Positions 1 to 7,827 of a DNA stretch of 64,000 bases are shown piece after piece. A model generated the notes under the pieces. That model saw only the letters and a program-made list of their open reading frames with translations, had not been told where the DNA came from and did not search any database. The position numbers were made by a program, and so were the translations under genes. This DNA comes from Fructobacillus papyrifericola (GTDB taxonomy: Bacteria > Bacillota > Bacilli > Lactobacillales > Lactobacillaceae), in NCBI RefSeq assembly GCF_018437235.1, contig NZ_JAAMFJ010000002.1:186001-250000 (forward strand). Direction: 5' to 3'. Numbering within the stretch: the stretch's first letter is position 1; each line of letters starts with the position of its first letter.

Positions 1-343
1 ACAGTGCCTTCTCCACCGCCTTCATCGTATCATGATTGGGCTCAAGGTGGCCAATTCGATCACGGAGGCGCAGTTTATCGACCGTTCGCACCTGTTCGGT
101 CAACACAATTGAATCCTTCTTCATGATGCCCGCCGATTCTGGCAGTAAAACGTGGGTCGGCAACTTGGCCTTGGTGATCTTTGACGTAATGGCGGCCACA
201 ATGGTCGTCGGTGCGTTTTGGTTGCCCCGGTCGTTTTGAATGATCAAAACCGGTCGGACGCCACTTTGCTCAGAGCCAACGCCCTGCTTTAAGTCCGCAA
301 AGAAGACGTCGCCGCGGCGAACGTTTTCATAATCTGCTGTCAT
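1..343 (-). CDS. mazF: MazF/PemK-family mRNA interferase toxin (C-terminus cut by window edge)
   Basis: Type II toxin-antitoxin endoribonuclease of the MazF/PemK/EndoA family. The 114 visible codons start MTADYENVRRGDVFFADL and contain the family signatures GSEQSGVRPVLIIQND, with the conserved Arg, and VAAITSK, with the active-site Ser/Thr region. The family is usually 110-120 aa, so only a few residues lie beyond the window. The gene is last in a minus-strand acpS-alr-mazF group, the same neighbourhood as acpS/alr/ndoA in Bacillus. The start at 343 is preceded only by a weak AGG. Only 39 bases separate it from alr, which leaves no room for the usual upstream MazE antitoxin, so it looks like a solitary toxin or one paired with an antitoxin elsewhere. 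Confidence 0.9.
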   Translation of the reverse strand, partial: MTADYENVRRGDVFFADLKQGVGSEQSGVRPVLIIQNDRGNQNAPTTIVAAITSKITKAKLPTHVLLPESAGIMKKDSIVLTEQVRTVDKLRLRDRIGHLEPNHDTMKAVEKAL

Positions 344-382
344 GTTAATCCTCTTGTCTATGTACGGGCAAAGCCCTTATTT

Positions 383-1522
383 CTAATCAATGTTGACACG
401 GGGGACCCGGTCGGAAATCCCCGTCAGAATTTCGTGGGGAATCGTCTTAGCAAAGTCCGCCACTTCCTCAATGCTAATCTTTTCATCAGCATCTTGCCCA
501 ATAAAGGTCACCTCGGTGTTTACCGGCACTGGACCAGGTAAGGAAATGACGATTTGATCCATGGTCACACGGCCAAGGACCCGCTGTTTCGTGCCGTTTA
601 CGAGCACGGTCATGCCAGAAAGGCTACGCTTCCAACCATCGGCATAGCCGATGGGCACCGTGCCAACCCACTGGTCTTGTTTGGCCGTGTACGTGGCACC
701 ATAGGAAAGCGATTCGCCCTTCAACAAAGGATGAACGGCCCAAACACGGCCAACTAATTGACCAACTGCTTCCAATTCAACCGGCGATTCATAAGCGCCG
801 AATGCCGGATTGAAACCGTACAGAGCAGCCCCGACCCGAATCGTGTCAGTTGGAATCTGATCCGAATGAAAAAGCGCACTGCCGGAGTTGGCCAAGTGCC
901 AGTACTTTCTTGGAATGGCAAGGTCGGTCACCATGTGCATAAAGTCGGCCAGCTGTTGGTCATAGTAGGCCTGCTTCTTCTCATCCGCCGTAGCAAAATG
1001 CGTCATCACCCCGGCCAAGTCGAAGTGCTCGTCTTGACGAACAAAGTCTAACATGGACGACAGCTCGGCCTCCGTCTTAGCACCTACACGGCCCATGCCG
1101 GTGTCAACGGCCAGGTGGATGGCAAGCGGCCGCTTCGTTCCCTCTTCAACCAAAATTCCCTTGGCCTTCACCAACCAGTCAAAGGAACCGGCGATGGTCG
1201 CAAGCCCCTGCTCGGCCATTTCGCCTGCAAGTTCGTAGGGCTGTACGCCAAGCAGGAGAATAGCAACATCTTCTTCGGACATGGCCTTTCGAACCCGCAA
1301 GCCCTCTTCGACAGTCGCCACCGCAAAGTCCTTAACCTGGAGCTCCTTGTAGAGCGTTCGCGCTGCCCAGGTATCGCCATGGCCATAGGCATTGGCCTTG
1401 ATAACGGCAATTAAACGCTTTGCCCCGGCTGCCTGCATCGTTTTTCTTGCATTTGAAACCAAGGCTTCTTTTGAACGAAGAAAAGCCAGCCCACGGCGTT
1501 TTAGGGCTTCCTTTTTATCCAT
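383..1522 (-). CDS. alr: Alanine racemase
   Basis: PLP-dependent racemase giving D-alanine for peptidoglycan and, here, for the adjacent dlt system. The 379-aa protein has the family's usual length. The PLP-binding lysine is K42 in VIKANAYGHG, and the second catalytic base is the tyrosine of SYGATY near residue 273, followed by VPIGYADGW. Its ATG shares one base with the acpS stop codon (TAATG), so translation is probably coupled. The order acpS-alr-mazF supports one transcript. Confidence 0.97.
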   Translation of the reverse strand: MDKKEALKRRGLAFLRSKEALVSNARKTMQAAGAKRLIAVIKANAYGHGDTWAARTLYKELQVKDFAVATVEEGLRVRKAMSEEDVAILLLGVQPYELAGEMAEQGLATIAGSFDWLVKAKGILVEEGTKRPLAIHLAVDTGMGRVGAKTEAELSSMLDFVRQDEHFDLAGVMTHFATADEKKQAYYDQQLADFMHMVTDLAIPRKYWHLANSGSALFHSDQIPTDTIRVGAALYGFNPAFGAYESPVELEAVGQLVGRVWAVHPLLKGESLSYGATYTAKQDQWVGTVPIGYADGWKRSLSGMTVLVNGTKQRVLGRVTMDQIVISLPGPVPVNTEVTFIGQDADEKISIEEVADFAKTIPHEILTGISDRVPRVNID

Positions 1523-1923
1523 TAGCGTTTCTTCTCCCAGTGTTTCCTTTTCAACTTCTCATACCAGCTTAGTTCTTCAATCGTCACTACGGTCGAAACG
1601 TAATCACCAGAATGGGTGATGGCCACGGACAGGGTGCCTTTTTGCCCGCGTACCTGAATTGTCGGGCGTCCGGAAGGCGCGTTTAGAATTTCAATATCCT
1701 GCCAGGCGGCCTTTTTCCCGATTCCCGTTCCAAGCGCCTTGGAGTATGCCTCCTTAGCTGAAAAACGACCAGCAACAAACTCCAAATAGTGTTTACCCGT
1801 CCGTTTTGAAGCGGCTGCCCGTTCTTTTGCTGTTAAGATTGTCGACAAGAAATTGGGCCGACGATTGAGAACTGCCTCAATTCGGCTGATCGATTCCATG
1901 TCGTTTCCGATGCCAATAATCAT
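1522..1923 (-). CDS. acpS: Holo-[acyl-carrier-protein] synthase
   Basis: Transfers 4'-phosphopantetheine from CoA to the serine of acyl carrier proteins; the likely substrates in this window are AcpP (37799-38047) and possibly DltC (3289-3525). The 133-aa length fits AcpS. The N-terminal MIIGIGNDMESISRI holds the Mg-binding Asp, and FSAKEAYSKALGTG carries the second conserved acidic/Lys motif. An AAAGG lies only one base before the ATG. A TG-n-TAAAAT extended -10 ends six bases upstream of the ATG, so a leaderless or near-leaderless mRNA is possible. Read-through from dlt past the terminator at 1941-1981 is the alternative. Confidence 0.95.
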   Translation of the reverse strand: MIIGIGNDMESISRIEAVLNRRPNFLSTILTAKERAAASKRTGKHYLEFVAGRFSAKEAYSKALGTGIGKKAAWQDIEILNAPSGRPTIQVRGQKGTLSVAITHSGDYVSTVVTIEELSWYEKLKRKHWEKKR

Positions 1924-1940
1924 ACCTTTATTTTAACAAA

Positions 1941-1981
1941 AAAGCGTTGCAGGGGCGAATAAATCGCGCTGCAACGCTTTT
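1941..1981 (-). terminator. Terminator of the dlt operon
   Basis: A 12-bp perfect stem (1941-1952 with 1969-1980) and a 16-base loop, followed on the minus strand by a T-run. It separates dltD from acpS. Confidence 0.85.
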
Positions 1982-1989
1982 CTTATTGC

Positions 1990-3282
1990 TTATTGAAAGC
2001 TTGAAACCGATTGTTGACTTGGCTTCAAATTCTGCCAATCCTTTGACAAGAAGCGGTCGTTAATCTGGTAATCCTTCTTGTCGGCCTTTTCTGACAAGAA
2101 TGGGTTCAAATACTGATCCAAGGCCAACCAACCACGCCAACCGACGTGAATGGTGTCTTGCATGAAGTAGTCCTGCCCCCCGTCCTTTGAAAGATCAGCA
2201 ATGTTGTTAAAGCCTTGGCTTTGCAACTGGTACTTAATCTTCTGAACGGATTCTTGGTACATCGTATTGTTCAAACCAGTGTACTTTGCCCACCGTTGGT
2301 TAACCGGCGTGATGACAAACATCACGTCCGTGTGGTTCTTGGCAAAGTTATCCAGAACGGACTGGAAGTAAGCATACTCAACGGATTGGGTGTAATCATA
2401 ATCCTTTTGAGCGCCCTTCAAGGCCTTCTTTTCTGGCATCACACGGGTGGTGTAGAAGGAGTTTTTGATGTGGAAGGGGTTGTTTGACGTTCCCTTCATT
2501 CCTTCTTCATAACCGATCTTGTCCAAGGCACTCTTAGCATAGTTTTGAGGCAATGCTTTAGCGGCTGGCAAGACCCGGTTCTTGTAGTTTGACGTCTTTT
2601 CCAAACGGGAGAAAAGGGCGTCTTGACGAGAAAGTAGCCGGTGCTTGACCCGCAGTGTGGACAAGTTGGTTTCCGACAACTTGTCACCATTTGCCACCTT
2701 GGTTAGAAGGCGGTTGTAGTAGGCGTTGTTCTTAACAACGGAACGTTGCAGAACCTGTGAGGCCACAAACTTATCCGTTTCCGTTGGTTGGTTCTGATCA
2801 AGGTTCAATAACCAATCAACCACCTGAAGTGGTGAATAGAAAAGATCAAAACCAGCGTCCGAGCCCTTCTTAGTGAACCACTGTGGTGAAACCACGTAAA
2901 CGGCCTTCTTCGTCTTCAAAGTTCCCTGCATTTCCTGCATGTTCAAGAAGTGCACCAGAGAATCGGAACCAGCCTTCCCTAACATGAAGGGTTGGTAATC
3001 ACGGTGGTACTTCTCGGCCAAGACAGAGGGGTGCAAGGAGTCAATTCGAGAAAGTTCAGATGAACCGAAGAACGGTACGTAATTGACTTTTTTATCCGCA
3101 AAAGCGGCGTTTTTGACCGCTTCGCCCTTCACTAGCTGGCTAGAAAAGGAAACGGATGATTCTTGTAAACTCTTTTGACTGTAGTTCGTCAAAGAGAAGG
3201 GCAGAAGAAAGACCAGGGCTAACAACACAAAGGCCGCAAGCACAGGGCCGAAAATCTGCCAAAGCTTTTTCTTGTTCGACAT
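1990..3282 (-). CDS. dltD: D-alanyl-lipoteichoic acid biosynthesis protein DltD
   Basis: Membrane-anchored protein with an extracytoplasmic domain that completes D-Ala transfer to lipoteichoic acid. The 430-aa protein has one N-terminal membrane segment (about residues 11-33). The SGNH-like active-site Ser lies in FFGSSELSRIDSLHPS, and the downstream Asp/His pair is in DTIHVGWRGW. It is the last dlt gene, six bases after dltC, and is followed by a strong terminator. Confidence 0.96.
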   Translation of the reverse strand: MSNKKKLWQIFGPVLAAFVLLALVFLLPFSLTNYSQKSLQESSVSFSSQLVKGEAVKNAAFADKKVNYVPFFGSSELSRIDSLHPSVLAEKYHRDYQPFMLGKAGSDSLVHFLNMQEMQGTLKTKKAVYVVSPQWFTKKGSDAGFDLFYSPLQVVDWLLNLDQNQPTETDKFVASQVLQRSVVKNNAYYNRLLTKVANGDKLSETNLSTLRVKHRLLSRQDALFSRLEKTSNYKNRVLPAAKALPQNYAKSALDKIGYEEGMKGTSNNPFHIKNSFYTTRVMPEKKALKGAQKDYDYTQSVEYAYFQSVLDNFAKNHTDVMFVITPVNQRWAKYTGLNNTMYQESVQKIKYQLQSQGFNNIADLSKDGGQDYFMQDTIHVGWRGWLALDQYLNPFLSEKADKKDYQINDRFLSKDWQNLKPSQQSVSSFQ

Positions 3283-3288
3283 GAGGTT

Positions 3289-3525
3289 TTATCCCATCAG
3301 TGCAGTAACACTTGCCACGATTTTGTTCGTCGTATCCCAATCTTCACGAGCCAATTCAGAAACTGGCGCTTGGATGTTGAAACGTGATTCCAAAGCAAGC
3401 AGCATTTCAACCGTTGCCATTGAATCAAGCAAACCTGAATCAAAAAGGTTTTCATCCATTTGGTTGGACATGTCCTCACCAGTTACGTCTTGGATAATTT
3501 CTAATACACCTGCTTTTACATCCAT
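3289..3525 (-). CDS. dltC: D-alanine carrier protein DltC
   Basis: A 78-aa carrier protein, the usual DltC length. The phosphopantetheine attachment site is Ser35 in DSGLLDSMATVEML. DltA loads D-Ala onto it and DltB/DltX/DltD move it outward. A GAGGAAAT ribosome site precedes the ATG. It sits between dltB (40-base gap) and dltD (6-base gap). Confidence 0.97.
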   Translation of the reverse strand: MDVKAGVLEIIQDVTGEDMSNQMDENLFDSGLLDSMATVEMLLALESRFNIQAPVSELAREDWDTTNKIVASVTALMG

Positions 3526-3565
3526 TTTATATTTCCTCGCTATTCTATTCTTTAGTTACTTGTTT

Positions 3566-4783
3566 TTAACGGTGGAACCAGAAGGTATCTAGGAAGCCAC
3601 AGAAAACCAAGAAGGTTAACAAGACGAAGTGGAAGGTCAAAACGACGGCAAACCCTTCGGTAAACTTGTTGTGTGGCACCAGCCCCTTGTGCTTACGCTT
3701 AAAGCGAATCCAAGCATCGTTAACGGCCATTCCACTGGCGTGCATCAAACCATAGAGCACGTAATACCAGGTCAAACCGTGCCAAAGTCCCATCACCAAC
3801 ATATTAACAAAATAAGCAATGGTTGACACGGTGTTGCGGTTCTTAATCCACTTCTTCTTCAGCATTAAGAAAACGAAGCGCATGAAGACAAAGTCACGGA
3901 ACCAAAAAGACAATGACATGTGCCAACGGTTCCAGAACTCTTTGATGTTCTTTGAACCATATGGCTTGTTAAAGTTAATCGGTGACTCAATGCCCATGAC
4001 GTAAGAAATTGCCAGGGCAAAGAGTGAATAACCGGCAAAGTCAAAGAAGAGGTACATCCCGTAGGAATAAGCAACCGGAATCAGCCACCAAGACAAGATC
4101 ATGCCATGGTGAGCATCCGACATGGCCATGCTTTGGAAATATGGATAAACCATTTGACCAAAGTAGTAAGACAAAATAAATTTGTAAACAAATCCTAAAA
4201 ACAACTTCTTCGTTGCGTTGCCAAGCATGTCGATGTAGTGGCTACGTTCTGGCGCCACCGCCGCATCTTTTGCAAAACGCGAATAACGGTCGATTGGACC
4301 AGATGACAAAGTCGGCATGAAGAGCATGAAGCGCAAGAACATCACGGGATGGAAGTCCTTAACCGCGCCATCACGGGCTTCAATAATCATTCCGGTTGAA
4401 CGGAAAGTCAGGTAAGAAATACCCAAGAAACCGAGCAGGGACAGCTGGGCGTGGAAAATACCAGCGCCCGATAACCGGACCAAAACAATCGGCAAGATCG
4501 ACAGTGCCACTGTTCCATAAAAGACAAGGCCATTATTGTACTTTTTCCGGTAAGTAATGTAGCCCCAGGCCAAGCAGAACTGCCAAATCGAATAAAGGAT
4601 TAAGGCAATCCCCTGTCCGCTGTGGCCCTTATCATCAAAAATCAAGAAGATAAAGACCAAGGAAACTAGGATTTCATAAGTCACAAAGCGTTTCCCAAAG
4701 TAGAGACCAACCGCCAGTGGCACCAGGGCCAACAAGAGGTAAACAAAGTAGTTGGGATCTGCGTAGGGTTGTAAGTTAGGCAT
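3566..4783 (-). CDS. dltB: D-alanyl transfer protein DltB (MBOAT family)
   Basis: Multi-spanning MBOAT acyltransferase of 405 aa that takes D-Ala from DltC across or at the membrane. Two typical MBOAT His regions are visible: NRWHMSLSFWFRDFVF and LVMGLWHGLTWYYV, the second holding the conserved catalytic His. About ten hydrophobic segments span the protein. Its start overlaps the dltA stop by eight bases, which indicates translational coupling. Confidence 0.97.
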   Translation of the reverse strand: MPNLQPYADPNYFVYLLLALVPLAVGLYFGKRFVTYEILVSLVFIFLIFDDKGHSGQGIALILYSIWQFCLAWGYITYRKKYNNGLVFYGTVALSILPIVLVRLSGAGIFHAQLSLLGFLGISYLTFRSTGMIIEARDGAVKDFHPVMFLRFMLFMPTLSSGPIDRYSRFAKDAAVAPERSHYIDMLGNATKKLFLGFVYKFILSYYFGQMVYPYFQSMAMSDAHHGMILSWWLIPVAYSYGMYLFFDFAGYSLFALAISYVMGIESPINFNKPYGSKNIKEFWNRWHMSLSFWFRDFVFMRFVFLMLKKKWIKNRNTVSTIAYFVNMLVMGLWHGLTWYYVLYGLMHASGMAVNDAWIRFKRKHKGLVPHNKFTEGFAVVLTFHFVLLTFLVFCGFLDTFWFHR

Positions 4784-6305
4784 TGCCGTTCACCTCAGCA
4801 ATCAAGCCCTTCAAATCAATCTTTCCGTTTTGCGTCAGCGGCATCTTATCGCGGTAGATAAAGCGGGTTGGCATCATGTATGGCATGATGATGTCCTTCA
4901 AATCTTCGCGGATAGCGTTGGTCAAATCTAAAGGCTTTTCAAAGTCGTTTTCCTTCGGTACCACGATAGCAAGCATTTGCTTAACATCCCCGTTTTGGTC
5001 GTAACGAGGGACGGCAGCTGCTTGTTCAACCCACTGTGATTGCGTCAAGTGCTGGGCAACTTCTTCCAATTCGATTCGGAAACCGTGCAACTTGATCTGG
5101 AAATCCATGCGGCCCTTGTAGTGCAAGAGACCGTCGGCATCGGCGTAGCAGAGGTCACCGGTCTTGTAGCCAGGCTGACCATCAACTTCCAAGAAGGCAG
5201 CAGCCGTCTTTTCAGGGTTGTTCAAGTAGCCCTTTGAAACGGCGGGACCAGAAAGCACCAGCTCACCGGCTTCACCGGCTGGCAAAACATTACCTTCTTT
5301 ATCCATGATCGTGGCGACCATGTCTTCTTTCATATAACCGATTGGCAACTTGTCATACTTGGCCAAGACGGCATCCGTGATTTCCAAAGCAGAAACGGCA
5401 ACCGTTGCTTCGGTTGGACCGTACGTGTTGTAAATCTTTGCTTCAGGGAAGCGTTCGCGGAGCTTCTTTGAAGTGGCTGACGTCAGCACTTCACCACAGA
5501 AGAGGAAGGTCTTCAAACGGGGGTAGTTTTCGGCGTTAAAGTCCGGTGACAACAAGGCCACGTTGGCAAAGGAAGGCGTTGAAACCCAACGGTCCAATTC
5601 CATTGCTGGCAAAGCCGCAAAGAGTTGCTTAAAGTCGTCGGCAACTTGCTTTGGCAAGGCCTTCATCACACCACCAGTCAAGAGCGCACCCGCCCATGAC
5701 ATAACGGAAACGTCAAAGGAGAATGGCGTCTGGGCCAAGATGTTTTGCCCGTCCTTCAAGTCAAAGTCATCGCCGAGCATCCAATTAATGTAAGAAAGGG
5801 CGTTCTTGTGTGAAATCTGGACACCCTTTGGCTTACCAGTCGTACCGGAAGTAAAGATGATGTAATAGTTGTCATCACCCAAAACACCGTGGGTCACATC
5901 GTAAGACTTGCCAGCCGTAAAGGCCTTCTTCAATTCTTCGCCCTGATAGACGGGAACGGAAGAGATAGCCATTGGCAGTTCGTCCAAAGCGATTACTGCA
6001 GCCGGTTGACCAATTTCCAAGATGTTTTCGATACGATCGTTGGTTGAATCCTTGTCGACTGGGGCGTAAGCGTGGCCAGACTTAACGGCGGCCAAGAAGG
6101 CGGCGACCATTTCGAATTGGTGGCCACCAAAGACCATGATTGGTGCCTTTTCAGCAATCCCCTGTTCGTCCAAGAAGGCGGCCAAGGAATCAGAGTAAGC
6201 CTTCAATTCGCCGTAGGTGTGGGTAACACCCATTTCGTTGTATGCAACTTGGTCGGGATGTGCAACCGCGTATTGATCAATGTGTTGGTAAATATTTTCA
6301 ATCAT
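4776..6305 (-). CDS. dltA: D-alanine--D-alanyl carrier protein ligase
   Basis: Adenylate-forming enzyme of 509 aa that activates D-Ala with ATP and loads it on DltC. The ATP/AMP motif YIIFTSGTTGKPKG (near residue 150), the adenylation motif YNTYGPTEAT, and YKTGDL with a C-terminal NGKIDLK lysine are all present. AAGAGG precedes the ATG. It lies 11 bases after dltX, so dltX-A-B-C-D is one operon, making the envelope less negative by D-alanylation. Confidence 0.97.
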   Translation of the reverse strand: MIENIYQHIDQYAVAHPDQVAYNEMGVTHTYGELKAYSDSLAAFLDEQGIAEKAPIMVFGGHQFEMVAAFLAAVKSGHAYAPVDKDSTNDRIENILEIGQPAAVIALDELPMAISSVPVYQGEELKKAFTAGKSYDVTHGVLGDDNYYIIFTSGTTGKPKGVQISHKNALSYINWMLGDDFDLKDGQNILAQTPFSFDVSVMSWAGALLTGGVMKALPKQVADDFKQLFAALPAMELDRWVSTPSFANVALLSPDFNAENYPRLKTFLFCGEVLTSATSKKLRERFPEAKIYNTYGPTEATVAVSALEITDAVLAKYDKLPIGYMKEDMVATIMDKEGNVLPAGEAGELVLSGPAVSKGYLNNPEKTAAAFLEVDGQPGYKTGDLCYADADGLLHYKGRMDFQIKLHGFRIELEEVAQHLTQSQWVEQAAAVPRYDQNGDVKQMLAIVVPKENDFEKPLDLTNAIREDLKDIIMPYMMPTRFIYRDKMPLTQNGKIDLKGLIAEVNGNA

Positions 6306-6316
6306 CGAAAAACCTC

Positions 6317-6457
6317 TTAGAACTCGTTATAGATAAAGTGACCACCGGTTACACCAGAGTAACCGTATAAATAAATCAAGAACAACATGATTAGAAAATA
6401 GGCCAAGGTTTTCGCCACAAAGGTGACCCAGGGCCGTTTAATGAAGCGTTGAAACAT
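6317..6457 (-). CDS. dltX: DltX, small membrane peptide of the D-alanylation operon
   Basis: A 46-aa protein starting MFQRFIKRPWVTFVAK, with one membrane segment (about residues 17-33) and ending in FIYNEF, the hallmark C-terminal motif of DltX that acts with DltB/DltD at the outer membrane face. The in-frame ATG is at 6457. A GGGGGC stretch upstream is a poor ribosome site. It is first in the operon, 11 bases before dltA. Confidence 0.92.
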   Translation of the reverse strand: MFQRFIKRPWVTFVAKTLAYFLIMLFLIYLYGYSGVTGGHFIYNEF

Positions 6458-6494
6458 CGCGACATGCCCCCAAATTCTTTCCAATTAGTGTATA

Positions 6495-6518
6495 ATTAGC
6501 GGCAGATTGACCGCTAAT
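6495..6518 (-). promoter_or_regulatory. Stem-loop in the dlt 5' leader
   Basis: Perfect 8-bp inverted repeat ATTAGCGG/CCGCTAAT with an 8-base loop, between the dlt promoter and dltX. No T-run follows, so it is not a simple terminator. It could affect mRNA stability or be a protein site. Confidence 0.5.
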
Positions 6519-6539
6519 CTACATCAAAATACTTCGCCT

Positions 6540-6548
6540 ATTATAGCA
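6540..6548 (-). promoter_or_regulatory. dlt operon promoter (extended -10)
   Basis: Minus-strand TGCTATAAT, a perfect extended -10. No good -35 lies 16-18 bp upstream; that position is occupied by the palindrome at 6556-6573. Confidence 0.65.
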
Positions 6549-6555
6549 CAAATTC

Positions 6556-6573
6556 ACCAAGTGCATACTTGGT
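6556..6573. promoter_or_regulatory. Palindrome over the -35 region of dlt, possible operator
   Basis: ACCAAGT-GCAT-ACTTGGT, 7-bp perfect arms and a 4-bp spacer, in the divergent region between dltX and the EIIC-like gene. Its position over the dlt -35 suggests a regulator site. The regulator is unknown. Confidence 0.5.
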
Positions 6574-6603
6574 CAAAATTGGCTTGAAGTTAAGAAGGTA
6601 CTC

Positions 6604-7827
6604 ATGAAACACAATTTTCTAACAGGACTCGTCGACTTTGATACAAAGTGGACCGAAAAGTTACCGATTAAAACCCTTTTCGCCGCTTTCAAAAAAGTCG
6701 TCCCCCTCGTCATCATTAACGTCTACTTACACCTAATCGGAAAACTATTCTTCGATCCATCAGCCATCGTACCGGCTATTTTCCACATTCGTTTGAAGCT
6801 CATGTTCTTTGCACAAAACCTGATGCTTTTGACCTCGGCCTTTGACTACCTCATCTTGGCCTTCGTGGCCGCTTTGTGGACCAAGTACTACTTGGAAGCC
6901 AAACTAGACGACCTTGGCCTGGTCAAAGACGAGCTCTTGCCCGTCTTGGTCAACTTCGCCATCGCCTTGATTTACGGCTTGACGACTTACACCTACGCCA
7001 ATCAGTCGGCCATTTACCTGGTTTTCGTCCTGCTTTTGACCTACTTGGCCAACCTCTCCTTTGTTTACCTAACCAAGTGGACCAAGGGAAAGCTGGCCGA
7101 CTTTGGCTTTGCCTACCTCTTTTGGGCGGCCGTCATCTTAACCATTGTCATTGCCCTTTGTGCCTTTATTCCAAACCAAGTGAGCCAGTCTTCCTTTAAC
7201 GGCTTCTTCTCCATGGACTTTTTCTCCCACTGGTACGGCCTGGTTGTTGCCGCCATTGTCACCCCAATCGCCTTTGCCTTTGGCTTTGCTATTCCAACGG
7301 ACTTAACAACTGCAGCCACCGACCTCTCCCAGGTCAACGCCAATTTAAACGCCGTCTACCAAGCGGTCATGGCCGTTTTGCCCTATCCGCAAAACCCCTA
7401 TTCCGTTTTGACCACCTCGGCTTTGATTGGTGGTGTCGGATCGACTTTGGCCCTTTCCATCTGCCTGCTTTTCCTTAAAAGTCGGCCCAACCGTCGCTTA
7501 GGCCTCTGGTCCCTGGTTCCAGCCGTCTTTGATTCCAACAAAATTTTGGCCTTCGGCCTGCCCCTCTTTTTCCGGCCTTTAACGCTTGTCCCAATGGTTT
7601 TGACTTCAACCTACGGCACCGTTTTGACTTCTTTCTTCATTAAAGTCGGAATACTGCGACCAACGGTCTTTACCGTCCCCACGGGAACGCCGCACCTCCT
7701 GCTTTCCTTCTTTGCTTCGCAAACACCCTTAGATGCACTTTTGGTCACCTTCGTGATCATGCTCGGTGCCATCCTCATCTACTGGCCATTCGTTAAGCGA
7801 CTCGAACAGGAGGCTTTCAATGTTTAA
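6604..7827 (+). CDS. Degenerate PTS EIIC-like membrane protein (lactose/cellobiose type)
   Basis: 407 aa with about ten hydrophobic segments. The second half aligns by eye with lactose/cellobiose-family EIIC: GGVGSTLALSICLLFLKSR matches the GGSGST block, and VFDSNKILAFGLPLFFRP matches the substrate-binding block normally reading FNINEP-hydrophobic-FGLPIVLNP. The key Glu-Pro of NEP is replaced here by Lys313-Ile and the terminal Asn by Arg, so sugar phosphotransfer chemistry is probably lost. No EIIA or EIIB is nearby. The next gene, a surface hydrolase, starts inside this gene (8-base overlap), so the two are coupled. Likely a repurposed transporter or scaffold; substrate unknown. Confidence 0.75.
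   Translation: MKHNFLTGLVDFDTKWTEKLPIKTLFAAFKKVVPLVIINVYLHLIGKLFFDPSAIVPAIFHIRLKLMFFAQNLMLLTSAFDYLILAFVAALWTKYYLEAKLDDLGLVKDELLPVLVNFAIALIYGLTTYTYANQSAIYLVFVLLLTYLANLSFVYLTKWTKGKLADFGFAYLFWAAVILTIVIALCAFIPNQVSQSSFNGFFSMDFFSHWYGLVVAAIVTPIAFAFGFAIPTDLTTAATDLSQVNANLNAVYQAVMAVLPYPQNPYSVLTTSALIGGVGSTLALSICLLFLKSRPNRRLGLWSLVPAVFDSNKILAFGLPLFFRPLTLVPMVLTSTYGTVLTSFFIKVGILRPTVFTVPTGTPHLLLSFFASQTPLDALLVTFVIMLGAILIYWPFVKRLEQEAFNV

Noticed and set aside
6568-6573. TTGACC (minus strand, near 6571-6576) as dlt -35
   Set aside because: The distance to TATAAT is about 25 bp, too long; the extended -10 explains the promoter better.
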